The position numbers and the translations under genes are program-made. The notes under the pieces were generated by a model. That model ran no database searches. It saw nothing but the letters and a program-made list of their open reading frames with translations, and was not told where the DNA came from. 64,000 nucleotides of DNA. It comes from Amycolatopsis anabasis. GTDB lineage: Bacteria; Actinomycetota; Actinomycetes; Mycobacteriales; Pseudonocardiaceae. Below, one piece after another: positions 11,272 to 18,897 of this stretch (position 1 is the first letter of the stretch; each line of letters begins with the position of its first letter). Where the stretch lies: positions 248,001-312,000 of the forward strand of contig NZ_VTHK01000002.1 in the NCBI RefSeq assembly GCF_009765355.1. The letters run 5' to 3'.

Positions 11272-11679
11272 CTACGCGGCCAGCGCGTAGTCGGCCTGTG
11301 CCGTCACGCGGGTCCCGCGCGTGACGCGGGTGCCCCGGGTGACGCGCGTGCCGCAGGTGACGCGGGTACCGGCGGTCACGCGGGTACCCCGCGTGACGCG
11401 CGTGCCCCGAGTGACCCGGGTGCCGCAGGTGACTCGCGTGCCGGCGGTGACCCTCGTGCCACGGGTGACCCGAGTACCCCGGGTAACCCTCGTGCCGCGG
11501 GTGACGCGGGTACCGGCCGTGACGCGGGTGCCCGCGGTGACCCGGGTGCCGCGGGTGACTCGTGTACCCCGGGTGACGCGGGTGCCGGCGGTGACGCGCG
11601 TGCCGGGCTCCACGACGGCGTCGATCAGTGACGAGATGGTCTCGATGCTCGCCTGGGCGGGGGTGGGGGCAGTGCGCAT
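11272..11679 (-). CDS. Hexapeptide-repeat protein (17 x GTRVTx) with ssrA-tag-like C-terminus
   Basis: A 135-residue protein not recognised as any described family. The ATG at 11677-11679 has AGGAGG 7 nt upstream. Residues 1-25 (MRTAPTPAQASIETISSLID, then AVVEP) form a non-repetitive, partly helical N-terminus. Residues 26-127 are 17 copies of GTRVT followed by A, R or C (order A R R A A R R R A C R R A C R R A). The last eight residues are QADYALAA. Valine every six residues and small residues at the other positions would suit a beta-solenoid, but this is an inference; the protein is also very basic. All 17 copies keep GTRVT although codons differ, including Arg by AGG in two copies, which favours this strand as the coding one. 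The opposite strand has a shadow frame. Confidence 0.7.
   Translation of the reverse strand: MRTAPTPAQASIETISSLIDAVVEPGTRVTAGTRVTRGTRVTRGTRVTAGTRVTAGTRVTRGTRVTRGTRVTRGTRVTAGTRVTCGTRVTRGTRVTRGTRVTAGTRVTCGTRVTRGTRVTRGTRVTAQADYALAA
11303..11608. repeat. 18-bp tandem repeat array, 17 units
   Basis: Seventeen consecutive 18-bp units without any length change. On the plus strand each unit follows gtNacNcNNgtNcc plus a variable triplet. Nearly all differences fall at every third base or in the variable triplet. The array is entirely inside the minus-strand repeat-protein gene, as its residues 26-127. Confidence 0.95.
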
Positions 11680-11996
11680 GACATGGCCTCCTGTGACCGG
11701 TGCGTGACCTATCGGGGTTGGGGAGCGGGGCACAAGGCCCGTACAGGTGAAAAAGCTACGAGGATTTCACGCCGCGAACAAGACAACAGCGCTGGGTGCG
11801 GCCGCATGTACGTTGAGTTGCAACCTTTCGCGCGGACCCCTTCGGCCCATCGCCCGACGCAGGTCGCGGCAGTCGGAGGACTGGGACGGTCGTACGACGA
11901 ACGGTCCATGGGACGCCCGTGCCGATCGCGCAATGATCACCGAATGTGGTGAGGCGCGTTGCGCGTGGCGTTCGGGCCATCCGATACGCTGCGCGC
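11680..11996. other. Divergent intergenic region between the repeat-protein gene and ctaJ
   Basis: This 317-bp non-coding stretch must hold promoters for both genes. On the minus strand AGGAGG (about 11687-11692) is the ribosome binding site of the repeat-protein gene. A GTTGCAAC octamer palindrome lies near 11815-11822. I see no confident -35/-10 pair, terminator or RNA gene. Confidence 0.5.
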
Positions 11997-12242
11997 GTGA
12001 ACATCGTCGAGACGATCCTGGTCTTCGCGCTGATCCCGCTGGCCATCTACGGAGTGGTCAGCCTGATCACGCTGCGGTCGAAGTTCGCCGGAGCGCCCAG
12101 GTACCGGCCGGGTCAGCCGTGGGAGCACCCGCCGGTGTGGTGGAGCGGCAATCCGGAAGGCATCGGCGACCGGCACGCCGAATCCGGCGACGGCGCGGAC
12201 GCGCCGGTCCAGGTAGCGGGAGGTGCTCGTGGCAGCTGGTGA
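11997..12242 (+). CDS. ctaJ: aa3-type cytochrome oxidase subunit CtaJ-like protein
   Basis: An 81-residue protein. The GTG at 11997 is chosen because it places a hydrophobic helix right at the N-terminus (NIVETILVFALIPLAIYGVVSLITL), followed by a short cytoplasmic part with RYRPGQPWEHPPVWWSGNPEG. This single-helix layout with the PWEHPPVWW motif fits CtaJ, an accessory subunit found in actinobacterial bcc-aa3 supercomplexes. Its neighbours (DUF5130 downstream, HNH and glbO upstream) are the same as in mycobacteria. It overlaps the next gene by 14 nt, so the two are probably co-translated. The assignment rests on size, motif and context. Confidence 0.75.
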   Translation: MNIVETILVFALIPLAIYGVVSLITLRSKFAGAPRYRPGQPWEHPPVWWSGNPEGIGDRHAESGDGADAPVQVAGGARGSW

Positions 12243-12714
12243 ACTGGTCCAGCAAGGCGGCGCGACCGCCGAGGAGTTGGAGCCCGGGGTCGCGATTACG
12301 GCGTCCGGCAGGCGCTCGGCCGCCAAGATGTACGAACCGGCTGCGCCATCCGGCCCATTCAGCACCACCCAGCTCGCGCGGATCGACGAGGCGCTGACCC
12401 TGGCCAGCCGGGAGAGCGGGCTCGACTTCACAGTGTACGTCGGCGAACTCGGCGAGGACTCGCGCGCGGCGGCCGAGAAGCTGCACGCCTCCATCCCCAA
12501 CGGGAACAACGCGGTGCTGATCGCCGTCTCCCCGGGTGAGCGCGTGGTCGAGGTGGTGACCGGCGCGGAGGCCTTCCAGCGCGTGCCCGACCGCGGCGCG
12601 AAACTGGCCGTGATGAGCATGGTGGCTTCCTTCAAGGAAGGCGACCTGATCGGCGGCCTGGTGAGCGGCCTCCGGATGCTCACCGACCAGGCGGGCCCAC
12701 CCCCCAAGCACTGA
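12229..12714 (+). CDS. DUF5130 family protein (TPM-like domain)
   Basis: A 161-residue protein. The GTG at 12229 is preferred over the one at 12223 because GGGAGG (12218-12223) then has normal 5-nt spacing. From about residue 38 the sequence resembles a TPM-type fold: FSTTQLARIDEALTLASRESGLDFTVYVGEL, then AVLIAVSPGERVVEVVTGAEAFQRVPDRGAKLAVMSMVASFKEGDLIGGL. No membrane helix is evident. It overlaps ctaJ by 14 nt and ends before a very strong stem-loop. It corresponds to Rv2468c of M. tuberculosis by order. A link to the terminal oxidase is suggested by linkage only. Confidence 0.8.
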   Translation: MAAGELVQQGGATAEELEPGVAITASGRRSAAKMYEPAAPSGPFSTTQLARIDEALTLASRESGLDFTVYVGELGEDSRAAAEKLHASIPNGNNAVLIAVSPGERVVEVVTGAEAFQRVPDRGAKLAVMSMVASFKEGDLIGGLVSGLRMLTDQAGPPPKH

Positions 12715-12733
12715 CGCCCGAACCTCGGGTCCC

Positions 12734-12788
12734 TGTCATGAGGGGACCCCTCCAGACAAATTCCGTCTGGAGGGGTCCCCTCATGACA
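12734..12788. terminator. 24-bp perfect stem-loop, bidirectional terminator
   Basis: The arm 12734-12757 (TGTCATGAGGGGACCCCTCC plus AGAC) pairs perfectly with 12765-12788 around a 7-nt loop. It lies between the convergent DUF5130 gene (stop 12714) and pepN (stop 12796), so it can end transcription from both sides. Confidence 0.85.
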
Positions 12789-12795
12789 TTCCGGG

Positions 12796-15411
12796 TCAGG
12801 ACGCTTGCTCGTCGAATTCGCGGGCGGCGAGGGCGCGGATGATGCCCGCGCGGCCCTCGGACACCAGGCGGCGCAGGGCCGCCGGACGGTCCCCGGCCAG
12901 CCACGCGTCCGCGGCGTCCACAGTGGACTGATCCACCGCCCACGCGGGGAACAGGCCGACCACGGTCGGCTGCGCGCGCTCGCTGGAGCGCCGCTGCCAC
13001 ACCTCGTCGATCACCTCGAAGTACGTCTTCACGTACCCGCGCAGCAGGTGCTTCTGCCCGGGGTGCGAGAAGCCCGCGATGAGCGCGTTGCTCGTCGCGT
13101 TGGGCAGCTCGTCGTCGTGGACCGCGCGTTGCCACGCGTCCGCCTTGGCTTCCTCGGTGGGACGCAGCGCCCGGGCGGTCTCGGCGTGCCGCCGCCCGGC
13201 GGCGGTGTCGTCCCGGGCCACCTCCGCGTCGATCTCCGCGTCCGCGGCCTTCCCGTGCGCCACCAGCGCGCTGAGCAGCCGCCAGCGCAGATCGGCGTCC
13301 ACGGTGAGCCCGTCCAGCGGCGCGGAACCGTCCAGCCACCCGGCCAGCACGGTCACCGTGTCGTCGTCCAGCACCGAACCGGCCAGGGCGTTGACGAAGG
13401 CCAGCTGGTGGTCCGAACCCGGCTCGGCGCCGCGGGCCAGTTCCAGCAGGCGCGCGGTGAACGACGGCCAGCCGTGCTGGGTCGCCCACGCCCGCTCGGC
13501 GTAGGAGTTCAGCGCGGTCTGCGCCTGCAGCAGCAGCCGCTGCACCACGCCCACCTCGGTCTCGGCCTGGATCCCGTGCGACACGATCGCGACGAAGTCC
13601 CGGGCCTTGAGCTCGGCCTCGCGGGTCATCTCCCAGGCGGCCGACCAGCACAGCGTGCGCGGCAGCGGCTCGGTGATGTCCGCGATCCGGTCGACCAACG
13701 TGGTGAGCGAACCGGTGTCCAGCCGCATGGTGCAGTAGGTCAGGTCGTCGTCGTTGACCAGGACCAGCTTCCCGGCGGACACGCCGACCAGATCGGGCAC
13801 CTCGGTCCGCTCGCCGGACACGTCGAGTTCGACCCGCTTGACCCGCACGAGCTTGCCGTTCGTGTCGTCGTCGTAGATGCCGACCGCGATCCGGTGCGTG
13901 CGCAGCTCGCCCGCACCCGGTTTCGCCCCGGTCTGCACGACCGCGAACGAGGTGAACTTCCCGGCGCCGTCGACCTCGAAGCGCGGCCGCAGCGAGTTGA
14001 GCCCGGTGGTCTCCAGCCATTCGGCGCTCCACCACGACAGATCCCGCCCGGACGCCTCCTCCAGTGCGCCGAGCAGATCGGCCAGGGTCGCGTTGCCCCA
14101 CGCGTGCCGCCGGAAGTACAGCCGCAGCCCGGCCAGGAAGTTGTCCAGGCCGACATAGGCGACCAGCTGCTTGAGCACGCTGGCGCCCTTGGCGTAAGTG
14201 ATGCCGTCGAAGTTCACCTCGACCGCTTGCAGATCCACGATGTCCGCGGCGATCGGGTGCGTGGAGGGCAGTTGGTCCTGCCGGTAGGCCCAGGACTTCT
14301 CGATGTTCGCGAAGCTGGTCCACGCGTGCTTGTACTCGGTGGCCTCGGCCTGCGCGAGCACGCTGGCGAAGGTCGCGAACGACTCGTTCAGCCACAGGTC
14401 GTCCCACCAGCGCATGGTGACCAGATCGCCGAACCACATGTGCGCCATCTCGTGCAGCAGCGTCTCGGCGCGCCGCTCGTAGGCGTAGCGGGTGACCCGG
14501 CTGCGGAACACGTAGTCCTCGAGGAAGGTCACCGCGCCGGCGTTCTCCATCGCGCCCGCGTTGAACTCCGGCACGAACAGCTGGTCGTACTTGCTGAACG
14601 GGTACGGCGTGCCGAACTGCTGGTGGTAGAACGCGAAACCCTGTTTGGTCTCGGTGAACAGCCGTTCGGAGTCCATGTGCTCGGCGAGCGACGCGCGGCA
14701 GTAGATGCCCAGCGGAATGGTGCGGTGCTCGTCGGTGTACTTGTCCTGCCACTCCGCGTACGGCCCGGCGATCAGCGCGACCAGGTAGGTCGAGATCCGC
14801 TCGGAGACCGCGAAGACCGTCTTCGTGGCGCCTTCCGGGGTTTCCTCGGTCGACTCGATGAGCGCGTTGGACACGATCTTCCAGTCGCTCGGCGCGGTCA
14901 CGGTGAGCCGGTAGGTCGATTTGAGGTCCGGCTGGTCGAAGCAGGCGAACATCCGCTTGGCGTCCGCGGTCTCGAACTGGGTGTAGAGGTAGACGGCGTC
15001 GTCGACCGGGTCCACGAAGCGGTGCAGGCCCTCGCCGGTGTTCATGTAGCGGCAGGCGGCGTGCACGACGAGTTCGTTGTTCGCGGCCAGGCCGGGCAGG
15101 GTGATGCCGTCGTCTTCGCGGTACCCGCTGACGTCGAGCGGCGCGCCGTTGAGGGTCGCGGAATGCACCTCGGCGGCGACGAGGTCAACCCAAGACCGCT
15201 CACCCGTGCTCGTGAACCGGATGGTGGTCTTCGAGTCGAACGTCTTCTCACCGGGCCGACCGTTACCGTCGGTGAGATCGAGGGCGATGTCGTAGGACTC
15301 GACTTCCAGCAGGCCGGCGCGCTGCTTGGCTTGGTCGCGGGTCAGATTAGGGGCGGGCACGGGCACCTCGTGGTTAGCGCTAGCGGTTGTCGTTTCGTTT
15401 ACTTCCTGCAT
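12796..15411 (-). CDS. pepN: Aminopeptidase N (M1 metallopeptidase)
   Basis: An 871-residue cytoplasmic zinc aminopeptidase removing N-terminal residues from peptides. Family motifs are complete: GAMENAGAVTF for substrate N-terminus recognition, the zinc site HEMAHMWFGDLVTMRWWDDLWLNESFA (HExxH then Glu 18 residues on), and the catalytic Tyr region downstream. The C-terminal half is the ERAP1-like helical domain (LCWSAAWEMTREAELKARDFV). Length is typical for actinobacterial PepN (about 860). The ATG start lies close to a divergent DsbA-like gene. The order matches Rv2467-Rv2466c. Confidence 0.96.
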   Translation of the reverse strand: MQEVNETTTASANHEVPVPAPNLTRDQAKQRAGLLEVESYDIALDLTDGNGRPGEKTFDSKTTIRFTSTGERSWVDLVAAEVHSATLNGAPLDVSGYREDDGITLPGLAANNELVVHAACRYMNTGEGLHRFVDPVDDAVYLYTQFETADAKRMFACFDQPDLKSTYRLTVTAPSDWKIVSNALIESTEETPEGATKTVFAVSERISTYLVALIAGPYAEWQDKYTDEHRTIPLGIYCRASLAEHMDSERLFTETKQGFAFYHQQFGTPYPFSKYDQLFVPEFNAGAMENAGAVTFLEDYVFRSRVTRYAYERRAETLLHEMAHMWFGDLVTMRWWDDLWLNESFATFASVLAQAEATEYKHAWTSFANIEKSWAYRQDQLPSTHPIAADIVDLQAVEVNFDGITYAKGASVLKQLVAYVGLDNFLAGLRLYFRRHAWGNATLADLLGALEEASGRDLSWWSAEWLETTGLNSLRPRFEVDGAGKFTSFAVVQTGAKPGAGELRTHRIAVGIYDDDTNGKLVRVKRVELDVSGERTEVPDLVGVSAGKLVLVNDDDLTYCTMRLDTGSLTTLVDRIADITEPLPRTLCWSAAWEMTREAELKARDFVAIVSHGIQAETEVGVVQRLLLQAQTALNSYAERAWATQHGWPSFTARLLELARGAEPGSDHQLAFVNALAGSVLDDDTVTVLAGWLDGSAPLDGLTVDADLRWRLLSALVAHGKAADAEIDAEVARDDTAAGRRHAETARALRPTEEAKADAWQRAVHDDELPNATSNALIAGFSHPGQKHLLRGYVKTYFEVIDEVWQRRSSERAQPTVVGLFPAWAVDQSTVDAADAWLAGDRPAALRRLVSEGRAGIIRALAAREFDEQAS

Positions 15412-15526
15412 CCAATCATGAGCGGCCGGGTACGGGTGAGGGGGAACAAGCGCCGCGTCCCCGCTGTTGGCCGTGATGACGCCGGTTCGCCGGAGCGAAC
15501 CATGCCCACTGACCAGGGAGTAACCG

Positions 15527-16156
15527 ATGACCGAAGCCCAGCAGGCCGATCAGCCGATCAAAGTCGACTTCTACTTCGACCCGGTCTGCCCGTTCGCGTG
15601 GATCACCTCGCGGTGGATCCTCGAGGTGGAGAAGCACCGCAACCTCGATCTGAACTTCCGGGTGATGAGCCTGGCCATCCTCAACGACGGCCGCGAGGAT
15701 CTGCCCGAGGAGTACCGGGAACTCCTGAAGACCGCCTGGGGACCGGTCCGGGTGGCGATCGCGCTCGCGCAGGAGAAGGGCGAGCAGGTGCTGCGCGACT
15801 ACTACACGGAGTTCGGCATCCGCCACCACAACCAGGGCAACCAGGACCGCGCCGCGGTGACGCGGGAAGCCCTGGCGGCGATCGGCGCCCCCGCCGAACT
15901 GGCCGAGGCGGCGAACTCCACCGAGTACGACGAAGCCCTGCACAAGAGCCACCACGAGGGCATGGACCCGGTCGGGATGGACGTCGGCACGCCGACCCTG
16001 CACATCGACGGCGTCGCGTTCTTCGGTCCGGTGCTCAGCTCGATCCCGCGCGGCGAGGAGGCCGTGAAGATGTTCGACGGCGCCCGGCTGCTGGCGAGCT
16101 ACCCGGACTTCTTCGAGCTCAAGCGCACCCGCACCGGCGACCTCAAGTTCGACTGA
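15527..16156 (+). CDS. DsbA-like thioredoxin-fold oxidoreductase (Rv2466c / mycothiol-dependent reductase family)
   Basis: A 209-residue DsbA-like protein with [21 protein letters not shown] at the N-terminus, the helical insertion, the [10 protein letters not shown] cis-Pro loop and the C-terminal [16 protein letters not shown]...[11 protein letters not shown]. The mycobacterial homologue Rv2466c uses mycothiol and, as I recall, has a CPWC active site. Here the motif is C21-P-F-A24, so the nucleophilic Cys is kept but the resolving Cys is Ala, which points to a monothiol mechanism. It is divergent from pepN and its 3' end overlaps the metallo-hydrolase gene tail by 14 nt. Confidence 0.88.
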   Translation: MTEAQQADQPIKVDFYFDPVCPFAWITSRWILEVEKHRNLDLNFRVMSLAILNDGREDLPEEYRELLKTAWGPVRVAIALAQEKGEQVLRDYYTEFGIRHHNQGNQDRAAVTREALAAIGAPAELAEAANSTEYDEALHKSHHEGMDPVGMDVGTPTLHIDGVAFFGPVLSSIPRGEEAVKMFDGARLLASYPDFFELKRTRTGDLKFD

Positions 16157-16982
16157 AGCCTGCGGCACCGGCCAGCGCCGACCGGGTGACCGGTTCGGGC
16201 AGCGGTGAGCGGGCGAGCGCCTCCTGCGGGGACAGCTCGCCCGCCGCCACTCCCGCGCGCAGCGCGGCCAGTTCGCCGAGCACTCGCCGTTGCCGATCCA
16301 GGAAACCGGGACCGGCCGGATCGCCGTGACCGGGCACGACCACCCGCGGCCGCAGCGCACGGATCCCGTCCAGCGCGGCGGGCCAGCTCTCCAGCACGGT
16401 GTCCCGGCCGAAGGACTCTTCGGTGTAGGTGTCCTCCGGGCCGCGCTCGAGCAGGTCACCGGCGAAGACCACGGCCACGTCCGGCACGTGCACCACGAGA
16501 TCGTGCCCGGTGTGTCCCGGGCCGAAGTGCGCGAGCCGGACCCGCCGGCCGCCCAGGGACAGTTCGGCTTCCCGGGCGACCAGCCGCTGCGGGAACACGA
16601 GTTCGGTGGCCGCGATGGCGTCGGCGATTTCCGGCTTGCCCTCGTCGCGGTACCGGCGGGCCCAGGCCGCCCGGGACGCGGCGCCCTCGGCGACGAGCGT
16701 GGCGCGGCAGCCTTCCTGGGCCCACACCTCGCACGGGCCGAACGCGGAAGTGCCGAAGGCGTGATCGAAATGCGCGTGCGTGATCGCGACCGCCCACGGC
16801 AGCGGGGTCAGCTCGCGCACCGCGGCCGCGAGTTCGGCGCCCTGCACGGCGTCGCCCCGGGTGTCGATCACCAGGCAGCGCTGCTCGCCGACCACCAGCC
16901 CGACCGTCAGATCCAGTTCCGCGTACCGGCGCACCCACACACCGTCCGCGACCTCCTGCCAGTCCGCGAGCGGCGTCGTCAT
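16143..16982 (-). CDS. Metallo-beta-lactamase-fold hydrolase
   Basis: A 279-residue cytoplasmic MBL-fold protein. The metal ligands are in place: HAHFDH (motif 2), GPGHTGHD (motif 3), VFAGDLLE (motif 4) and the final VVPGHGDP. This set is typical of binuclear zinc hydrolases of the glyoxalase II / lactonase branch; the substrate cannot be read. It is convergent with the DsbA-like gene (14-nt overlap of ends). The ComB-like gene is 4 nt upstream on the same strand, suggesting a two-gene operon. Confidence 0.85.
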   Translation of the reverse strand: MTTPLADWQEVADGVWVRRYAELDLTVGLVVGEQRCLVIDTRGDAVQGAELAAAVRELTPLPWAVAITHAHFDHAFGTSAFGPCEVWAQEGCRATLVAEGAASRAAWARRYRDEGKPEIADAIAATELVFPQRLVAREAELSLGGRRVRLAHFGPGHTGHDLVVHVPDVAVVFAGDLLERGPEDTYTEESFGRDTVLESWPAALDGIRALRPRVVVPGHGDPAGPGFLDRQRRVLGELAALRAGVAAGELSPQEALARSPLPEPVTRSALAGAAGFSRT

Positions 16983-16986
16983 GGCT

Positions 16987-17583
16987 TCACCCTAGGACGC
17001 CGTCGATCAGCAGCGGGGCGACGGGGGAGACGTTCACCGCGCGGGCGAGTTCGACGTCCCCGGCATGCCCCGCCGCGGCGAGTTCCCGGCCCGAAGCGCA
17101 TTCGGTGAGCGCGCGCACCGGATCGCTCGCCCGGTAGGCGGTCGCCGCGAGGGCGGCCTCGGCGGACGGTTCGCCCGCACCGGCGGCGAGCAGGGCGTCG
17201 ACGACGGCGCCCGCCCCGAGCTGATCCTCGACGCAGGGCCGCAACGCACCCCCGTCGCCGTGGTCGCCGAGGACGTCCACGCCCCACCGCTCGCCCGCCG
17301 GGATCGTCGCCACCGACGACGGCCGGAGTGTCCACTGTGTCCGGTCGGCGAGCACCGCTCCGGCTCGTTCGGCGGCCTCCACGGCCCGGGAATCCCGCCA
17401 CCGCAACGGAAGCACCCGGCCACCGCGGCCGAGAACCACGTCGACCGTGGTGCCGAACGACAGCACGTCGACGACGACCAGCACACCGCATTCGGCGCCG
17501 AGCGCGGCGCCCCCCTCCGGGCACCACTCGAGACGCACGTCACTGCCGGGCTGACCGAATACGCGTCGCATACCCCGCAGCAT
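16987..17583 (-). CDS. 2-phosphosulfolactate phosphatase (ComB)-like protein
   Basis: A 198-residue protein resembling the ComB family (phosphosulfolactate phosphatase of coenzyme M synthesis in archaea). The region VVVDVLSFGTTVDVVLGRGGRVLPLRWRD matches the family N-terminus VVVDVLRATTT, and CVEDQLGAGAVVDAL sits where the middle of the family fold is expected. It is shorter than archaeal ComB (about 230-240). Actinobacteria do not generally make coenzyme M by this route, so the real substrate is likely different. ATG at 17583 or at 17571 (MRRVFGQ) could start it. Confidence 0.7.
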   Translation of the reverse strand: MLRGMRRVFGQPGSDVRLEWCPEGGAALGAECGVLVVVDVLSFGTTVDVVLGRGGRVLPLRWRDSRAVEAAERAGAVLADRTQWTLRPSSVATIPAGERWGVDVLGDHGDGGALRPCVEDQLGAGAVVDALLAAGAGEPSAEAALAATAYRASDPVRALTECASGRELAAAGHAGDVELARAVNVSPVAPLLIDGVLG

Positions 17584-17618
17584 GCCCGGCCGCGGCCGGG
17601 ATGGCAGAATCCCGCGGC

Positions 17619-18092
17619 GTGCGTGTCTACCTTGGTGCCGACCATGCCGGCTTCGAACTGAAAAACCACCTGGTGGCCCACCTGCGCGAGCAGGGACACG
17701 AGGTCACCGACGTCGGTCCGCGGGTCTACGACGCGGCCGACGACTACCCCGCGTTCTGCATCGAGACCGCCCGCCGCGTGGTGGCCGACGAGGGCAGCCT
17801 GGGCATCGTGATCGGCGGTTCGGGCAACGGCGAGCAGATCGCGGCGAACAAGGTGGCCGGCGCCCGGGCCGGGCTCGCCTGGAACCCGGAGATCGCGCGG
17901 CTGACCCGCGAGCACAACCACGCCCAGCTCATCGGCGTCGGCGCGCGGATGCACACCACCGAAGAGGCCACCGAGATCGTCGAGGCGTTCCTCGCCACCC
18001 CGCCCTCGCCGGACGAGCGGCACGGGCGCCGGGTGCGGCAGTTGCTCGACTACGAGCGCACCGGGACCCCGCCGCCGCTGCCCGATGCCTGA
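17619..18092 (+). CDS. rpiB: Ribose-5-phosphate isomerase B
   Basis: A 157-residue RpiB/LacAB-type isomerase interconverting ribose-5-P and ribulose-5-P in the pentose phosphate pathway. GADHAG near the N-terminus, GIVIGGSGNGEQIAANK with the catalytic Glu of the actinobacterial type, and REHNHAQLIGVGARM are all present. GTG at 17619 gives the family-typical MRVYLGADHAG; an in-frame ATG at 17601 would add six residues. The 3' end overlaps the DNA glycosylase gene by 8 nt. The rpiB-nei order is that of Rv2465c-Rv2464c. Confidence 0.94.
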   Translation: MRVYLGADHAGFELKNHLVAHLREQGHEVTDVGPRVYDAADDYPAFCIETARRVVADEGSLGIVIGGSGNGEQIAANKVAGARAGLAWNPEIARLTREHNHAQLIGVGARMHTTEEATEIVEAFLATPPSPDERHGRRVRQLLDYERTGTPPPLPDA

Positions 18093-18894
18093 GGGCCACA
18101 CCCTGCACCGGCTCGCCCGGTTGCACAAACGCCGTTACGCCGGGGCGCCGGTCGAGGTGTCCAGCCCGCAGGGCCGCTTCGCCACTGAGGCGTCCACTGT
18201 GGACGGCAAGGTGTTCGAAGGCGCCGAGGCGTACGGAAAGCACCTGTTCCACCACTTCGGTCCACAGGGGACGGTGCACGTCCACCTCGGGCTGTACGGC
18301 ACGTTCACCGAGTCGAAACTGCCGGCCACCCCGCCGCAGGGGCAGGTGCGAATGCGGCTGGTCGGCCGGACGCATTGGACCGATCTGCGCGGGCCGACCC
18401 GGTGCGAGCTGCTCACCGAGGAGCAGGTCGACGCGATCAAGGCCCGGCTGGGTCCCGATCCGCTGCGCCGCGACGCGCGACCCGAACGCGCCTGGGCCCG
18501 GATCTCCTCGTCCCGCACGTCCGTGGCCGCCCTGCTGATGGACCAGTCGGTGCTGGCCGGGGTGGGCAACGTCTACCGCGCGGAGGTGCTGTTCCGGCAC
18601 GGGGTCGCCCCGACGCTGCCCGGGAAGGCCCTGGATGCCGTGCTGTGGAAGGAAATCTGGGACGATCTGGTGGCGCTCATGCGCGACGGCGTGCGCACCG
18701 GCCGCATCGACACGGTCGCCGACGAACACCTGCCCGAGGTGACCGGCCGGGCGCCGCGGGTGGACCGGCACGGCGGCGAGGTCTACGTCTACCGGCGCGC
18801 CGGTCAGCCGTGCCTGGTCTGCGGGACACCGGTCGCGCACGCGGAACTGGCAGGCCGGAACCTCTACTGGTGCCCGACCTGCCAGCCCGCCTAG
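18085..18894 (+). CDS. nei: Fpg/Nei-family DNA glycosylase (Nei1-like)
   Basis: A 269-residue base-excision repair glycosylase / AP lyase acting on oxidised bases. After Met removal the protein starts PEGHT, giving Pro as catalytic amine and the adjacent Glu. The helix-two-turn-helix region (SVAALLMDQSVLAGVGNVYRAEVLF) and a C-terminal zinc finger (CLVCG...YWCPTCQ) are intact. Coupled to rpiB by an 8-nt overlap. Family and order match M. tuberculosis Rv2464c. This is the last gene of the left conserved block. Confidence 0.94.
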   Translation: MPEGHTLHRLARLHKRRYAGAPVEVSSPQGRFATEASTVDGKVFEGAEAYGKHLFHHFGPQGTVHVHLGLYGTFTESKLPATPPQGQVRMRLVGRTHWTDLRGPTRCELLTEEQVDAIKARLGPDPLRRDARPERAWARISSSRTSVAALLMDQSVLAGVGNVYRAEVLFRHGVAPTLPGKALDAVLWKEIWDDLVALMRDGVRTGRIDTVADEHLPEVTGRAPRVDRHGGEVYVYRRAGQPCLVCGTPVAHAELAGRNLYWCPTCQPA

Positions 18895-18897
18895 AAC

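Noticed and set aside
11180..11300. tmRNA (ssrA) gene, because of the DYALAA ending
   Set aside because: No tRNA-like acceptor or T arm follows the stop codon on the minus strand, and the tag would be part of a long repeat frame.
11303..11608. CRISPR array
   Set aside because: Units are contiguous 18-mers without unique spacers and preserve a reading frame.
11321..11707. Plus-strand open frame of VTRVPx repeats opposite the hexapeptide gene
   Set aside because: It begins inside the repeat without a ribosome binding site, and two units change Arg to Leu where the minus frame keeps Arg. Treated as a shadow frame.
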